DNA of 64,000 nucleotides from Halicephalobus mephisto (lineage: Eukaryota; Nematoda; Chromadorea; Rhabditida; Panagrolaimidae): the NCBI GenBank assembly GCA_009193035.1, contig SWDT01000248.1, positions 62,001 to 126,000 on the forward strand. The letters run 5' to 3'. A program made the position numbers and the translations under genes. A model generated the notes under the pieces. That model saw only the letters and a list, made by a program, of their open reading frames with translations, was not told the origin of the DNA and made no database searches. This document shows positions 11,644-21,829 of this stretch, in pieces; the stretch's first letter is position 1, and each line of letters starts with the position of its first letter.

Positions 11644-14600
11644 TTATTGATCAAATTCAATTTTTAAATCCAAATTTTGCGAATCTGATTGCACAGGACT
11701 AACGGACAAACTCGGAGAAATCGATTCGCCGTGGTCCCGACCGGAATTGACTACGGTAGAAGCAGAAGGACTCGGATTTCCGACGAGACTCGCGATTGAA
11801 GCAAAATTGTTTTCTGGACTTGTTGGAGCTGATTTTAAATTTTTAAAAGTCGCAAATAAATCATTAGAATCCATATTTGAAACAACATCGACCAGGATCA
11901 TGGATTGCAGATATCTCCCTGGCTGGTACGGGAAGTTCATCTGCTGGTGATTTGCCAGATTGAAATGGACCAATTGCAGCAATTGAGGCGTTTTTTCTCC
12001 GATTCCTGTAATTTCAAAAAATAAAAAAATAAAAAAATTTAAAAAATAAAAAAATTTAAAAAATAAAAAAAATAAAAAATTTTTTTAAAAACGAAATTTC
12101 TAAAATTTTCAGTTTCAAAAATATTTAAAAAGTTTTTAAATTTTAAATTTCGGATGTTAATTTTGCATTTTAGTAAATTCTGAAAGACTCCAGAAGCTTC
12201 TATTGGATTCTGGAGGAATTTAAAAATTTCTGAATTTTTGAGGTCTTTGTAAAATTTTTGAAAATTTCAGAAACTTCTGGATTCTGGAGGATTCTAAAAA
12301 TCTCCGATAAATTCTAGAAGACTTCAATACAACTTTCAAAAATTCTAGAAACTTCTTGATTCTGGAGAAATTTAAAAATTTCCAGCAGATTCTAAAAAAT
12401 TTCAGAATTTTTCAATGTTTTCAGAAGTCTGTAAAATTTTTGAAAATTTCAAAAACTTCTGGATTTTGGAGAAATTTAAAAATTTCAGAATTTTTCAACG
12501 TTTTCAGAAGTCTGTAAAATTTTTGAAAATTTCAAAAACTTCTTGATTCTGGAGAAATTTAAAAATTTCCAGCAGATTCTAGAAGATTTCAGAAGCTTCG
12601 ATGTGGTTTTCGAAGATTCTAGAAACTTTAGAAAAATCCAAATATTTCAATTAAATTTTGATTAATTCAAAAATAAATATTAAATTCACCTTTCAACAAA
12701 ATCAGGACTCTGAGGATGTTGAATTCCGTCATGTCCAGATGCATGACTTCCAATTGGGTCAGAAAAGAGTTGAGTTTTTCCCTCGTTTCAGAAGAAGTCT
12801 GAGCTTTCCATTCACCGTTATTCGGCAAATTCGAAATCGAAATTAATCCATCTTCCACGGCAAAAAGTAAAAATAATTTACTCAAAGAATTTGCAACAGC
12901 TTGAGTCTAAAAATTCCATCAATTAAAAAAATTTCAAAAATAAAAAAATTTAATTCAAAAAAATAAAAATTTTTAAAACTATTAAAAATCAAAAAAAAAA
13001 ATAAAAATATTTTTTAAAAAATAAAAATCGAAAAAAATGTTTAAAAATATTTTAAAAATTTTAAATTTATGAAAATTTTAAAAAATGTTTAAAAATATTT
13101 TTTTTTAAATAAAAATTTACAAAAATTTAAAAAATACTTTTTAAAAAAATAAAAATCTATGAAAATCGAAAAAAATATTTAAAAAATAAAAATTAAAAAA
13201 ATATTTTTTTTTAAATAAAAATTTAAAAAATATTTTTTTTTAAATAAAAATTTAAAAAATATTTTTTTTAAAATAAAAATTTATAAAAATGTTTAAAAAT
13301 ATCTAAAAATATTTTTAAAGTTTTAAATTCATGAAAATCGAAAAAAATGTTTAAAAATAAAAATATAAAAAAAACAAACTTGTTCATCATTTGACAATCC
13401 AGGGACAAATCCGATTAATGATCTGGCCCAGTTCATGGTTCTAATCATTATACTTTCGAAATTTATCTGTTTTGATGAAGTTTTTATCTGAAAAAAAAAA
13501 TAGATAATTAATTCAAAAGCCAATCCTCTGTCAAAAATCCGGATTTAGATTTTTTGACGGATTTTTTTATTAATTTTTTTTCGATTTTTAACGAAAAAGC
13601 GTAAATGACAACCGGTCTTGTTTGACGTTGGAATCAAAGGTGACCATACTGTAACTTGACATCATAGTCAAAAACAGTCAAGTATACTGTAGTTTTGTAC
13701 TTGAGTCAAAATAAACAGGTATACTGTAATTCGAAATTGAAATCGAAAATAAATAGGCATACTGTAGTTTTATACAAAAATAAAAAGCCAAGTATACTGT
13801 AATTTTGCAAAGAAGTCAAAAATAAATAGGTATACTGTAGTTTTATGTAAAAGTCGGGTATACTGTAATTTAACTTTTAGTCAAAAAAATGAACCGAGTA
13901 TACTGTAATCTGACGTTGAAAATAGTATTTAATAAGCATACTGTAGTTTTATAAGAAAATCAAATATACTGTAATTTTGCAAAGAAGTCAAAAAATAATA
14001 AATGTACTGTAATTTGGATTTCGAAATCTAAATCAACCGAGTATACTGTAATTCAAAATTGAAGTCAAAAATCGATAGGTATACTGTAATTTTGCATAAA
14101 AGTCAAAAAATAATAAATATACTGTAATTTAGACTTCGACATCTAAATCAACCGAGTATACTGTAATTTTAGATCAGAATCAAAAATGTACTGTAGCTTG
14201 ATTTCTAAGGTCGATTTAGCGAAGATTGCTGTAATTTAACTTTGGAATTAAAATCAGCGAAGTATACTGTAATTATCAAAGAAAAAATGGCTAAAGCTCA
14301 TTACAGTATAATTGAACATCGATTATAAATTGGATTGTGCAATGGCAACAAAGAAACGGATTAGCTCGGCCGGATGTGGAAGTTTGGCAATTCGCGCCAT
14401 ATGTGGTCGATCGGGACCATTTGCACTTTAGTTTCGGCCAAATTAGAAACCCACAGAGATGGAAAGTGTGGCAATAATAATTTGTCAATTATAATAAAAC
14501 TCACAAATGGATTAGAAGTTGTTTCTTGTTTTGATTCTTGTTTGAGAGCAGAAATAAATGGATTTATGAAAATTGGGCTTTGATTTGGGGAACTTCTGGA

Positions 14601-16465
14601 AGCAGCTGCCGCAATTGCAGCCATCATAGAGGACATTGTCGGGAGATTCTGATTCTGGGACAACCCAAAAGCGGACGAAGAAGACGTCGTGGGACCCGGA
14701 AGCGGACCCGGATCCGAATGGAGCCCACTTAGCATCGCCATCTGTCTTCGAAGTGTGGAATTCCTGGGGCCTCTTTCGTGTTGAACAGCTTCTTTATTCA
14801 TCCCGATATCCAGGCATCTCTTCAATCTACAGGCTCTACATTGATTTCTGTGGGTTTTATCCACAACACACTTCCCATTGTTGTTGTTGGATTTATTTTT
14901 ACAAGCATATTCTCGGCCTCGACGAACAGAACGCTGAAAAAAATTGAAATTTTATTAAAAAAAACAAAAATTTTATTAAAAAAACAAAAATTTTATTAAA
15001 AAAAACAAAAAAAATAAAAATTTTGTAAAAATTACAATTCAAAATTTTTAATTTTATAAAAATTAGGATAAAAAAATTAATTTTGTAATAATTGCAATTA
15101 AAAAATTAAAATTAACTTTTTTAGATTTTTAAATTCCCGCGTAAAAAGCGATTTAGTTTCGAAAAAGTTAAAAAAGGTAAAACTGGCAGTTTTTATAAAA
15201 TTCGACTCGCGTTTTTTCACTTTTTCTTTTACCTAATTTCAGAATTTTATTTTAAAACTCATTTTTATTTTTTTTTTGTGATTTTTCGAATTTTTAAATT
15301 CTTGCGAAAAAGAAACAAATGTGAAAATTGAAAAAATTGAAATTTCTATCAAAATCGACTTTTTTTAATTTTAGGATCTTCCTTAAAATTTTATAAAAAC
15401 TTTAACTTTTATAATAAAATAATCTGTGAATTTTTATAATAATATAATTTTCTAATTTTTAAGAATATTATAATTTTAAATTTAAAAAAAACTTATTTTT
15501 GATTTTTTAAACTACTGTAATTTTTCAATTTCGAATTTCTAAAATAACGTAATTTTAAAACTTTAGATTTTTAAAATATTTTGACTTTGGAGTTTTTAGA
15601 AATATGATTTTTGATTTTTAATTTACTTTAAATATTTTGACTTTGGAGTTTTTAGAAATAAAATTTTTGATTTTTAAAATATAATTTTTGATTTTTTAAG
15701 AAATATTATTTTTGATTTTTAAAATATGATTTTTGATTTATTTTAAATATTATTTTTGATTTATTTTAAATACTTTAATTTTGGAGTTTTTAGAAATATA
15801 ATTTTTGATTTTTAAAATATCGCAATTTGTAAAATTTACCTTGAAGAAACCGGCACATCCATCGCAGCTGTAGATCCCGTAATGCTTGCCCGAACTGTGA
15901 TCATGACAGACTTTACATGGGACATCCAGCAAAATCCGACCTGAAAAAATTAAGTTTTAATTTAAATTTTTATTGACATTTGATTTGATGACATTACAGT
16001 AAACCACTTAAGAATGCCTGAGGGCAACTTTCTGGCCTTTCACGCAAGTGGTTCTTGTCCGGCTTTTGCCCATGGCGATTTGACTATTGCTTTTTGGCAT
16101 TTTCGAGTGTTTTAGAGAAAAGTAATAATTTAAGTTTCTTTGAAAATTATAAATTTTAAGAAAAAATAAATTTAATATTGACGTTTATTTTCGAAAATTT
16201 ATAATATGGGAAAAAACATACTTGATGGAACCGTCATTTGTCAAAAAGTCGAAATTACAGTAAGCCAAGATGATGTTAGAGTAGAGTTACAGTAATTTTA
16301 AAAAATTCTACAATAATTAGAAGTTAATTTTTCGAGGTTTTTGGAGAGATTTTTAGGATTACGTCCTGAACCACAGAATCCTCCTTGAGCTCTCGGCGAA
16401 AGTGGGACTCGCCGAAGACGACGAAGAACTTCTGTCCTCCGAAAGGCCCCGATGGGCGGGTCCAT
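11644..16465 (-). CDS. nhr-67: Tailless/TLX-type nuclear hormone receptor
   Basis: A nuclear receptor of the NR2E1 (tailless) group, a transcription factor that in C. elegans acts in neuronal and anchor-cell fate. Six exons join in phase to 439 aa: 16465-16363, 15940-15840, 14933-14505, 13487-13380, 12906-12690 and 12005-11644. The DNA-binding domain starts at about residue 36: [17 protein letters not shown]-box CDGCAGFFK, then the second finger with the group hallmark [17 protein letters not shown] and [20 protein letters not shown] serine/proline/methionine-rich hinge follows. The ligand-binding domain begins near [15 protein letters not shown] and uses three exons. The C-terminal tail is serine-rich and ends LKIEFDQ. 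The ATG at 16465 lies in a short arginine-rich first exon; this frame was chosen because it alone gives phase 1 into [10 protein letters not shown]. An upstream non-coding or additional exon cannot be excluded. Family and group are certain. Confidence 0.93.
12170..12660. repeat. TTC/GAA repeat array in the nhr-67 last-but-one intron
   Basis: Repeated phrases with TTCTAGAAACTTC, TTCTGGAGAAATTT and CAGATTCTAGAAGATTTCAG. A roughly 110-120 bp unit around GAAATTTAAAAATTTCCAGCAG occurs at about 12365 and 12550, and a shorter version near 12475. Runs of three alternating TTC/GAA units are frequent. The array lies wholly within the intron between exons 12906-12690 and 12005-11644. Confidence 0.65.
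13195..13275. repeat. Short A/T minisatellite in an nhr-67 intron
   Basis: Two and a half copies of a 33-bp unit made of TTTTTTTTAAATAAAAATTT followed by AAAAAATAT, within a broader stretch of AT-only filler (12950-13370). No coding potential. Confidence 0.7.
13610..14300. repeat. TACTGTA array in the large nhr-67 intron
   Basis: About twenty copies of TACTGTA, mostly TATACTGTAAT or TATACTGTAG, spaced 25-50 bp apart in one orientation. Between them lie recurring phrases GAAGTCAAAAATAAATAGG and TCAACCGAGTATACTGTAAT. Several copies contain AAGTCA (near 13815, 13985, 14062 and 14099), which is the half-site core known for tailless/TLX receptors. The array lies in the intron just after the DNA-binding-domain exon. 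It may be a repeat expansion only, or a regulatory array; see findings. Confidence 0.75.
14335..14480. other. GC-richer segment inside the nhr-67 intron
   Basis: Directly after the exon ending at 14505 (minus strand) the intron contains about 140 bases of far higher GC content than the AT filler around it. On the minus strand a frame reads [11 protein letters not shown] and then stops; another reads [17 protein letters not shown] and then stops. On the plus strand a 29-codon frame runs from ATG at about 14342. No frame links in phase to the receptor exons with good splice sites, and direct joining of 14505 to 13487 gives a normal ligand-binding domain. Its role is unknown. Confidence 0.5.
15125..15260 (+). 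repeat. Dispersed repeat copy (CCCGCG...GACTCGCGTTTTT family)
   Basis: A member of the dispersed family described at 35165-35300: TTCCCGCG, then a GGTAAAACTGGCAG-like phrase, then TTCGACTCGCGTTTTT, pyrimidine tract and TTTTACCTAATTT. It lies in an nhr-67 intron. Confidence 0.6.
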
Positions 16466-18070
16466 CGAGTCCCATTGGTTCTTCGATGACGAAATACAGA
16501 TTTATCTTCGACAAATTGACTCGAAAAGGCGGAGTTTCGAAAGTTATGATTGAAATCGAAAAATATACTGTATTTTGATTTTTTTTAAGTTTCTGTTTAC
16601 TTGACGATTTTTGAGATTTTTCTTTTTGTTTAAAAATTTGAGTTTTTTTCAAGTGTGGAACGGAATCCGGGAAAACTGGAAGCCAATCGGACCAAATCGA
16701 AAAGGTGACAAAAGACAGGATGTCACGGATAATTTCACCCGGCCAAAATACTGAATGCCAAAGCCTCAAAGCGATTTCCGCCGATTAAGTCAATGATACC
16801 ATTTCAAATTCCCTTTCGCCGTTATATATACTTGTAACAAATTAATAATTCCTAAATTTCCAAAATTCAGAAAATATAAAAAAAATAAAATAATTCCAAA
16901 ATTAAAAAAATTAATAATTCCTAAATTTTCAAAATTCAGAAAATAAAATAATTCCAAAATTTATTTTTAAAATTAAAAAAAAAATTAATAATTCCTAAAT
17001 TTTCAAAATTCAGAAAATTTAAAAAAATAAAATAACTCCAAAATTTAGAAAATATAAAAAAATAAAATAATTCCAAAATTTATTTTTAAAATTAAAAAAA
17101 TTAATAATTCCTAAATTTTCAAAATATAAAAAATTAAAATTTTCAAAATTCAGAAAATTTAAAAAATAAAACAATTTTTAAATTTTTAAAATAAAAAAAA
17201 TTTGAAAATTTTGAAACTCAGGAAATTAAATAATTTCAAAATTTAGTAACAAATTAATAATTCCAAAATTCACGGAGATTTAAAGAAGTTAAAAAACTTC
17301 ATTAAAAATGTTTCAGAATTCAAGAAATTAGAAAAAATTAAAAATTTTCAAAATTCAAAAAAGTTAAAAAACTGAATCTTTTTCAAAAAATTCTAAAAAA
17401 AAAATAAAAAAATAAAAAAATTATAAATTTTTTTACACAAATTTTTAATTTTAAAATAATTTTTATTTTTTTAAATAATTTTTAATTTTTATTTTTTAAA
17501 TAATTTCGAATTTTTACTTTTTTTTAACAATTTTTAATTTAATTTAAAAAAAGATTATTTTTAAATAACTTTTAACTTTATTTTTAAATTTAATTTTTTT
17601 TTTACAAAAATCTCCGAATTTTTAATTATTAGAATACAGTGATTTTTCTTGATATTTGGCAGTCATTTAAGGCAATTGAAGACCCGAACTAATCGTGTTA
17701 CGCAACATCGAGTCGGATACATTTTGTTTTTTTCGCTTTCTAACGGTTCTTTAAAAGAGCATAAATGGCGATTACGCATATCCAGATCGTATTTCCTCGT
17801 CCCAAGATTGTACTTATTTTGATTCTTCAAATCCATCCTCAAAATCCGCTCTCTAATTCTAACAACCATACTTAACCAAAAAGACCAAAAAAAAAAGATC
17901 AAACATGGCACATCTGGTTTTCCAAAAAATTCATAAGTGGTTATAACACTTAACTATCTGGTTCCCGATATTTAATATTAATCCAAAAATAAATTTTCTT
18001 CATTATTTTTAAAAATTCTAATTCAAAAATACCGTAATCCAAAAACTCCATTGACATTCTTTATTCAAAA
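16466..18070. other. nhr-67 upstream region
   Basis: No gene supported. 16466-16800 is moderately GC-rich and likely contains the nhr-67 promoter or 5' leader. 16850-17640 is AT filler with repeats of AATTCCTAAATTTTCAAAATTCAG. 17660-17900 contains an 82-codon minus-strand frame (17911-17663) with no splice context or recognisable domain, so I do not call it. Confidence 0.45.
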
Positions 18071-18199
18071 ATGAAGTACACCGATCAATGTCAAAAGTTT
18101 CTCACGCGCAGGAAACTCATTCAAATACACAAAAGTATACCGCTACACTTGGAAAGCGATCCGACAAATCCGTTCGGAATCACTAAAGACCCTAAATGA
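18071..18199 (+). CDS. Candidate 42-aa small ORF
   Basis: ATG at 18071 in the context CAAAAATG opens a 42-codon frame ending CCTAAATGA at 18199. Codon use looks coding-like compared with the AT-rich flanks (ACG CGC AGG, CCG ACA AAT CCG TTC GGA ATC). The peptide is basic in the first half and ends NPFGITKDPK. There is no hydrophobic segment or domain I know. It may be an exon of a longer transcript, a small independent gene, or a remnant. It is convergent with UAP1. Confidence is low. Confidence 0.3.
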   Translation: MKYTDQCQKFLTRRKLIQIHKSIPLHLESDPTNPFGITKDPK

Positions 18200-18554
18200 G
18201 TTCGAGTGCATGACCCCAGCTCATTCAGGTCACTTAATTATCCCAAAAACCACTAATACAGGGTTTTATTCTTTCCAAAAAATATTTTCTACAAGATTCC
18301 AATAAACATTTAACAAAACAATATTAGACCAGATGAATTTGTAAAGCACGAGAGAAATTACCGGTATCCTCCTTTGGTAAAGTGAATGACGCAAAAGAAA
18401 CAACTGATTAACCTTATTGAATAGTGCTCTGCCTGAAAAGAATACCACTATAAACATGACTTTAAGAAAGTTAAATTTCTTCAATTACGTCATTTTAAAT
18501 GAAGAAAAATATTTTTAAAAAACTACACAAGTCACAAGCTAATTTATCACCTAC
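18200..18554. other. Intergenic, 3' side of UAP1
   Basis: Probable 3' UTR of the UAP1 gene on the minus strand plus spacer. A 72-codon minus-strand frame (18484-18266) is rich in hydrophobic residues but contains an internal splice-acceptor-like TTTTCAG, and no phase-consistent gene could be built, so it is not called. Confidence 0.5.
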
Positions 18555-20383
18555 CTAATCAACGTCAACATTCTCAACGTCGGCAATAGCAACATTCTTG
18601 AATCTATTTTCAAACTGTACTTGTTTAAATGCAAATACACCTTCTGCTTCATAGCAAAAACGAGGGTCAAGAACTCCTTCAGAAGTAATTTCTTCAGTAT
18701 AATTAAAAATATAATCTTCAATCTTCCAATCTTTCTCAACTATCCATTTTTTATGAAGACGTTTAATGGCAGCAACACAAGATGACGGACAATCAACACG
18801 AGCTTTGTCATTATTCTTCAACGGTGCAAATTCATCGTCACGATCGACTTCATAAATCAAAAAGTTCCTGAAATTATTTTTATTAAAAAACTAATAGGTG
18901 TAAATGTTTACACAAGCGACCACTTCAATTATCGTCAGCGCAACAAGACACCACTTGCGAGGTCATTCCAACAAATTACAATACAACCAAAGCTACTTCA
19001 AGTTACCCAAGGTCAATTATCCTGGTCACAATTGCAAAACGTTAATCTCAAGAATCGAGAAAATATAATAGGGCACTTTTTAAAAACAAAAAACTTACTT
19101 GGAATAAACAAACGAATCAAATATGAAACGTTCAAGTTTGATGCCATCAACAGTAACTTCGCCAGCTTTAGGATCGACAACTTTGATCTTCTTCGCAGCA
19201 ATATGATAAGGAAGAGAATGCTGATGAACATGTTCCAAAAACTCAATGGTGAAAAAATGGTTAGCAATATTTCCATCACGGAAATAAAGCTTATCGTCAT
19301 CGCAATAAGGATCAAGTTGCTCAGCTTGATCAACAGATATCTCAGAGTATTCAATCACACGAACACGACATTGATTAAAAACTTCGTTTTGGTACGGAAA
19401 TTCATAAAAAGAGTCAGAATCCTAAATAATCACATGTATAAAAGTCAAAAATCACAACTTACAGTTTGTTTGTGATCAATACAGATGACTCCAATCTTTT
19501 CATGAGGATCGTATTTCTCAACAGTCTTAGCAGCACAATCCGCTTGCTGACTAATACAAGTACCAAGGAAAATAGGATCACCAACACGAGCAAGGATGTT
19601 ATCAACACAGTAGACATGGAAGTACTTGACACCTGTCTCCTTCAACTTACGAAGATGAGGTCCAACAGCATCATAGAAACCTCCATTGCCGTTAGGAGAA
19701 GTGAGAACATGATCTTTTCCAGTGAAGAAACGACCATTTGTATCAAGACAAGGCATTTCATCTTGAGTGAAAAACACAACCTGTTGCATAGATAGACCAA
19801 CAATCGGAATCATCTCACTAAACCATCTCTTGGTTTCCTGATCAGTAGCTTTGCTAGTCATAATCATCCTGAAAACACAGCAATTCATTTAAACGAGTTT
19901 TGAAACATACCAAGTAATAGACCCGCCGGCAAGTCGTTGCAAACGATAAATTTGGGCAGCTTGGAGGTAGAAGAGACAATTCTGATATGGACTTTCAAAA
20001 CCCAGATCCAGCGGATAAATACCTTTAGGGACATTGGCACCAAGACGACTGGCTTGACCACCAGCGAGAGTAACAATGCAAAACTCGTTTTTCCGAATAG
20101 CTTCGTATGCAATGTCACGGAATTCACGGGTTTCTTCTTCGGTGTAGCTCATACGTCTGAAGGTACGATTACGAGGGAATTGGTCGAGATCCGAGTTGGT
20201 ACGATTGGCAGCTTCATCGTGTAACTTTTTGGCTTCGTCAAAGGCAGAGTCAATCTTGTCCCAGTCATGATGCTTCAAGTCTTCGTAAATCTTGCTCCTG
20301 GTGTTGTCTTCAAAGTACTTCAGGTTGACAACCATCGGCTTCTGCCGGGCAGTAACGTGAACATCCTTCGGAATATTATCCAT
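18555..20383 (-). CDS. UAP1: UDP-N-acetylglucosamine pyrophosphorylase (UAP1 family)
   Basis: Makes UDP-GlcNAc from UTP and GlcNAc-1-phosphate in the cytosol, the precursor for chitin, N-glycans, O-GlcNAc and GPI anchors. Four exons join in phase to 504 aa: 20383-19911, 19868-19463, 19421-19099 and 18867-18555. The nucleotidyl-transferase signature LAGGQASRLG lies at residues 106-115, followed by PKGIYPLDL. The family consensus has GT where this protein has AS, a mild change next to the glycine-rich loop. Later family landmarks are FTQDEMPC, PNGNGGFYDAV, GVKYFHVYCVDNILARVGDP and KLERFIFDSFVYSK. The gene starts only 141 bp after the prefoldin stop, with a splice acceptor 6 nt before the ATG, so it looks like the downstream gene of an operon. 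Confidence 0.95.
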
Positions 20384-20400
20384 TTTCGTCTAAAAAGCAA
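20384..20400 (-). promoter_or_regulatory. Trans-splice acceptor at the 5' end of UAP1
   Basis: Reading the minus strand, TGCTTTTTAG is followed by ACGAAA and then the UAP1 ATG. A 3' splice site 6 nt before the start codon, with no upstream exon in phase, is the usual sign of spliced-leader addition. Because prefoldin subunit 1 ends just upstream on the same strand, an SL2-type leader is expected by analogy with C. elegans. Confidence 0.7.
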
Positions 20401-20523
20401 AGTAAAAAATGCAAGTTAAAAAACAAGATATAAAAGTGGGTGAAACACTAGCAAAGTAGCAGCAAAAAAGTAGGACAAATTTATGAATCAGAATTTGCAA
20501 GATCCAAAAAGTAACAGTTACAT

Positions 20524-20978
20524 TCATTTCCTTTGAGCCAGCATCTCACGCAGATTAGTCTGTGCCTCTTCCAATTTCTTCAAAATCACATCCTTCCGCT
20601 CGGAGATCTTCTTGATATCATCCTCAAAGATATCGATAATCTTCTCCTGTCTTTTCATCTCGTCATCCTTTGTCGAAAGTACGTGGGCTCGCCCAATCTG
20701 GCGATAAACGGGCCTATCATCAGAGTGTTCCCCTAATTTTTGAAGGATAATCTTACGAGAATCTCGTTTCTAAAAGACAGAAATCCAGATTATATATAGA
20801 AAAATAAATATACCTTCTCCTTTAGCGCACGGATCTCTTCATCGACGGCTATCCGTTGTCTGGATTCGAATACTTGTTGTTGGAGCTTGGTAAATCCCTA
20901 AAGAACGCAATCTATATATAAAAGTGAAAAAAAAGTTCTTACTTCTTTGACCTGTTCGTCAAAATCAGTGTCACCCAT
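20524..20978 (-). CDS. pfd-1: Prefoldin subunit 1
   Basis: Beta-class subunit of prefoldin, the jellyfish-shaped hexameric chaperone that hands unfolded actin and tubulin to the chaperonin CCT. Exons 20978-20943, 20897-20814 and 20769-20524 join in phase to 121 aa, matching the family length (about 120). The protein is two long coiled-coil helices around a short beta hairpin: the N-terminal helix has GFTKLQQQVFESRQR, the middle holds the PVYRQIGRAHVLSTKDD segment equivalent to the MF-L-SK region of human PFDN1, and the C-terminus ends in the family-typical LREMLAQRK. Introns are 45 and 44 nt. It is the first gene of a probable operon with UAP1 and shares a 192-bp divergent promoter with the PTRHD1 gene. 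Confidence 0.9.
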
Positions 20979-21170
20979 TTTGGGCAAGTTTAAAACGAAC
21001 AAAAACGAAGCAGATAATGCCACGCCGAGAGCGAGAGTGGTTCGACTCTTGTTTTTTCGTTTCGAGACCTTTGAAAATGACTGGTCCCGATAAATGATCG
21101 CTTCAATTTTTCCTAATTTCCCCTCTTTTTCCGCTAATTTTCCGTTTTTTGTTGAATTTTATTTACCTAA
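20979..21170. promoter_or_regulatory. Compact divergent promoter between pfd-1 and PTRHD1
   Basis: Only 192 bp separate the two outward-facing start codons. The segment is GC-richer than the flanks in its left half (ACGCCGAGAGCGAGAG, GTTCGACTC) and pyrimidine-rich in its right half. No TATA box is evident. A shared promoter is inferred from the spacing. Confidence 0.6.
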
Positions 21171-21582
21171 ATGGCTTCTAAAAACGTTGTTCCTGTGATG
21201 TACATTATTCTGAGACGGGATATCGCTTCCATGCCTGGCTGGGGAACTGGACCGTTGATAGCACAAGGAGCCCACGCGGCGACAGCGTGTATTTGGGAAT
21301 TTAGGGATGATCCGTTAGTCCAAGCGTACATGGACAAGTCTAATATCGACAGTATGCACAAAGTAGTACTAGGGGTAAGTTTATTCGTCAATCGGATATC
21401 ATTTCATATATGGATTTTAGGCAAAGGATGAACCTCACCTGCAGCAAGCCGTGGACAAACTGAAAGACAAGAATATTCAGCATCGAATCTGGGTCGAGGA
21501 CGGGATGGACGTCTGTGTTGCTGTCAAGCCGATGCCGAGGAATGAAATTAAGCCTTTGCTGAAGGGATTTGATCTATATTAA
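21171..21582 (+). CDS. PTRHD1: Peptidyl-tRNA hydrolase PTRHD1-like (PTH2 fold)
   Basis: A short PTH2-family protein, predicted to cleave or bind peptidyl-tRNA. Exons 21171-21374 and 21421-21582 join in phase across a 46-nt intron to give 121 aa. Family landmarks are the first strand VMYIILRRDI, the loop plus helix PLIAQGAHAATACIWEF (matching the ALVAQACHAATA region of human PTRHD1), the segment HKVVLGAKDEPHL, and the C-terminal half NIQHRIWVEDGMDVCVAVKPMPR. The match to PTRHD1 is better than to canonical PTRH2. Catalytic activity of PTRHD1 proteins is not settled. The stop codon overlaps that of a candidate gene on the opposite strand. Confidence 0.9.
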
Positions 21583-21829
21583 GCAGGAATGTTGTGAGTT
21601 TTATTTGTTTTCCGACGATAAAGCCTTTGAAGAGGCTTGTTATCTTCTTTCTCGACATCTTGTATGGCGTTAATTCTCGAATATTTGCATTTTGGATGAG
21701 GTATTTTTGGCTCTGTACAATCTTCAATTCCTTTTTTGACATCTTTACTGAAGTTACTCATAAAACTCAGACGTTATATTTAATCACACTCGACTTGATA
21801 GAATTTCCACCAACAACGAACTCCGCCAT
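21579..21829 (-). CDS. Candidate small gene, about 67 aa, tail-to-tail with PTRHD1
   Basis: ATGGCGGAG at 21829 opens a short frame. Joining 21829-21795 to 21747-21579 across a 47-nt intron (acceptor AACTTCAG) gives 67 aa, starting MAEFVVGGNSI and ending TNKTHNIPA. The product is hydrophilic and lysine-rich with no domain I recognise. The donor used (AA|GTCGAG) is weak. An alternative donor 5 bp away shifts to a second open frame that ends IDQIPSAKA, so the exact protein is uncertain. The minus-strand TAA and the PTRHD1 TAA share a TTAA palindrome. Confidence 0.4.

Noticed and set aside
14361..14864. nhr-67 hinge exon read through to the stop at 14361
   Set aside because: A donor TTT|GTGAGT at 14505 joins in phase to a proper ligand-binding domain exon at 13487, so the longer frame is intron read-through (noted as a possible isoform).
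16359..16769. 136-codon minus-strand frame with a serine run upstream of the nhr-67 DNA-binding domain
   Set aside because: Its frame ends phase 2 at the only good donor (16363), whereas the next exon needs phase 1. The overlapping short arginine-rich frame from ATG 16465 fits.
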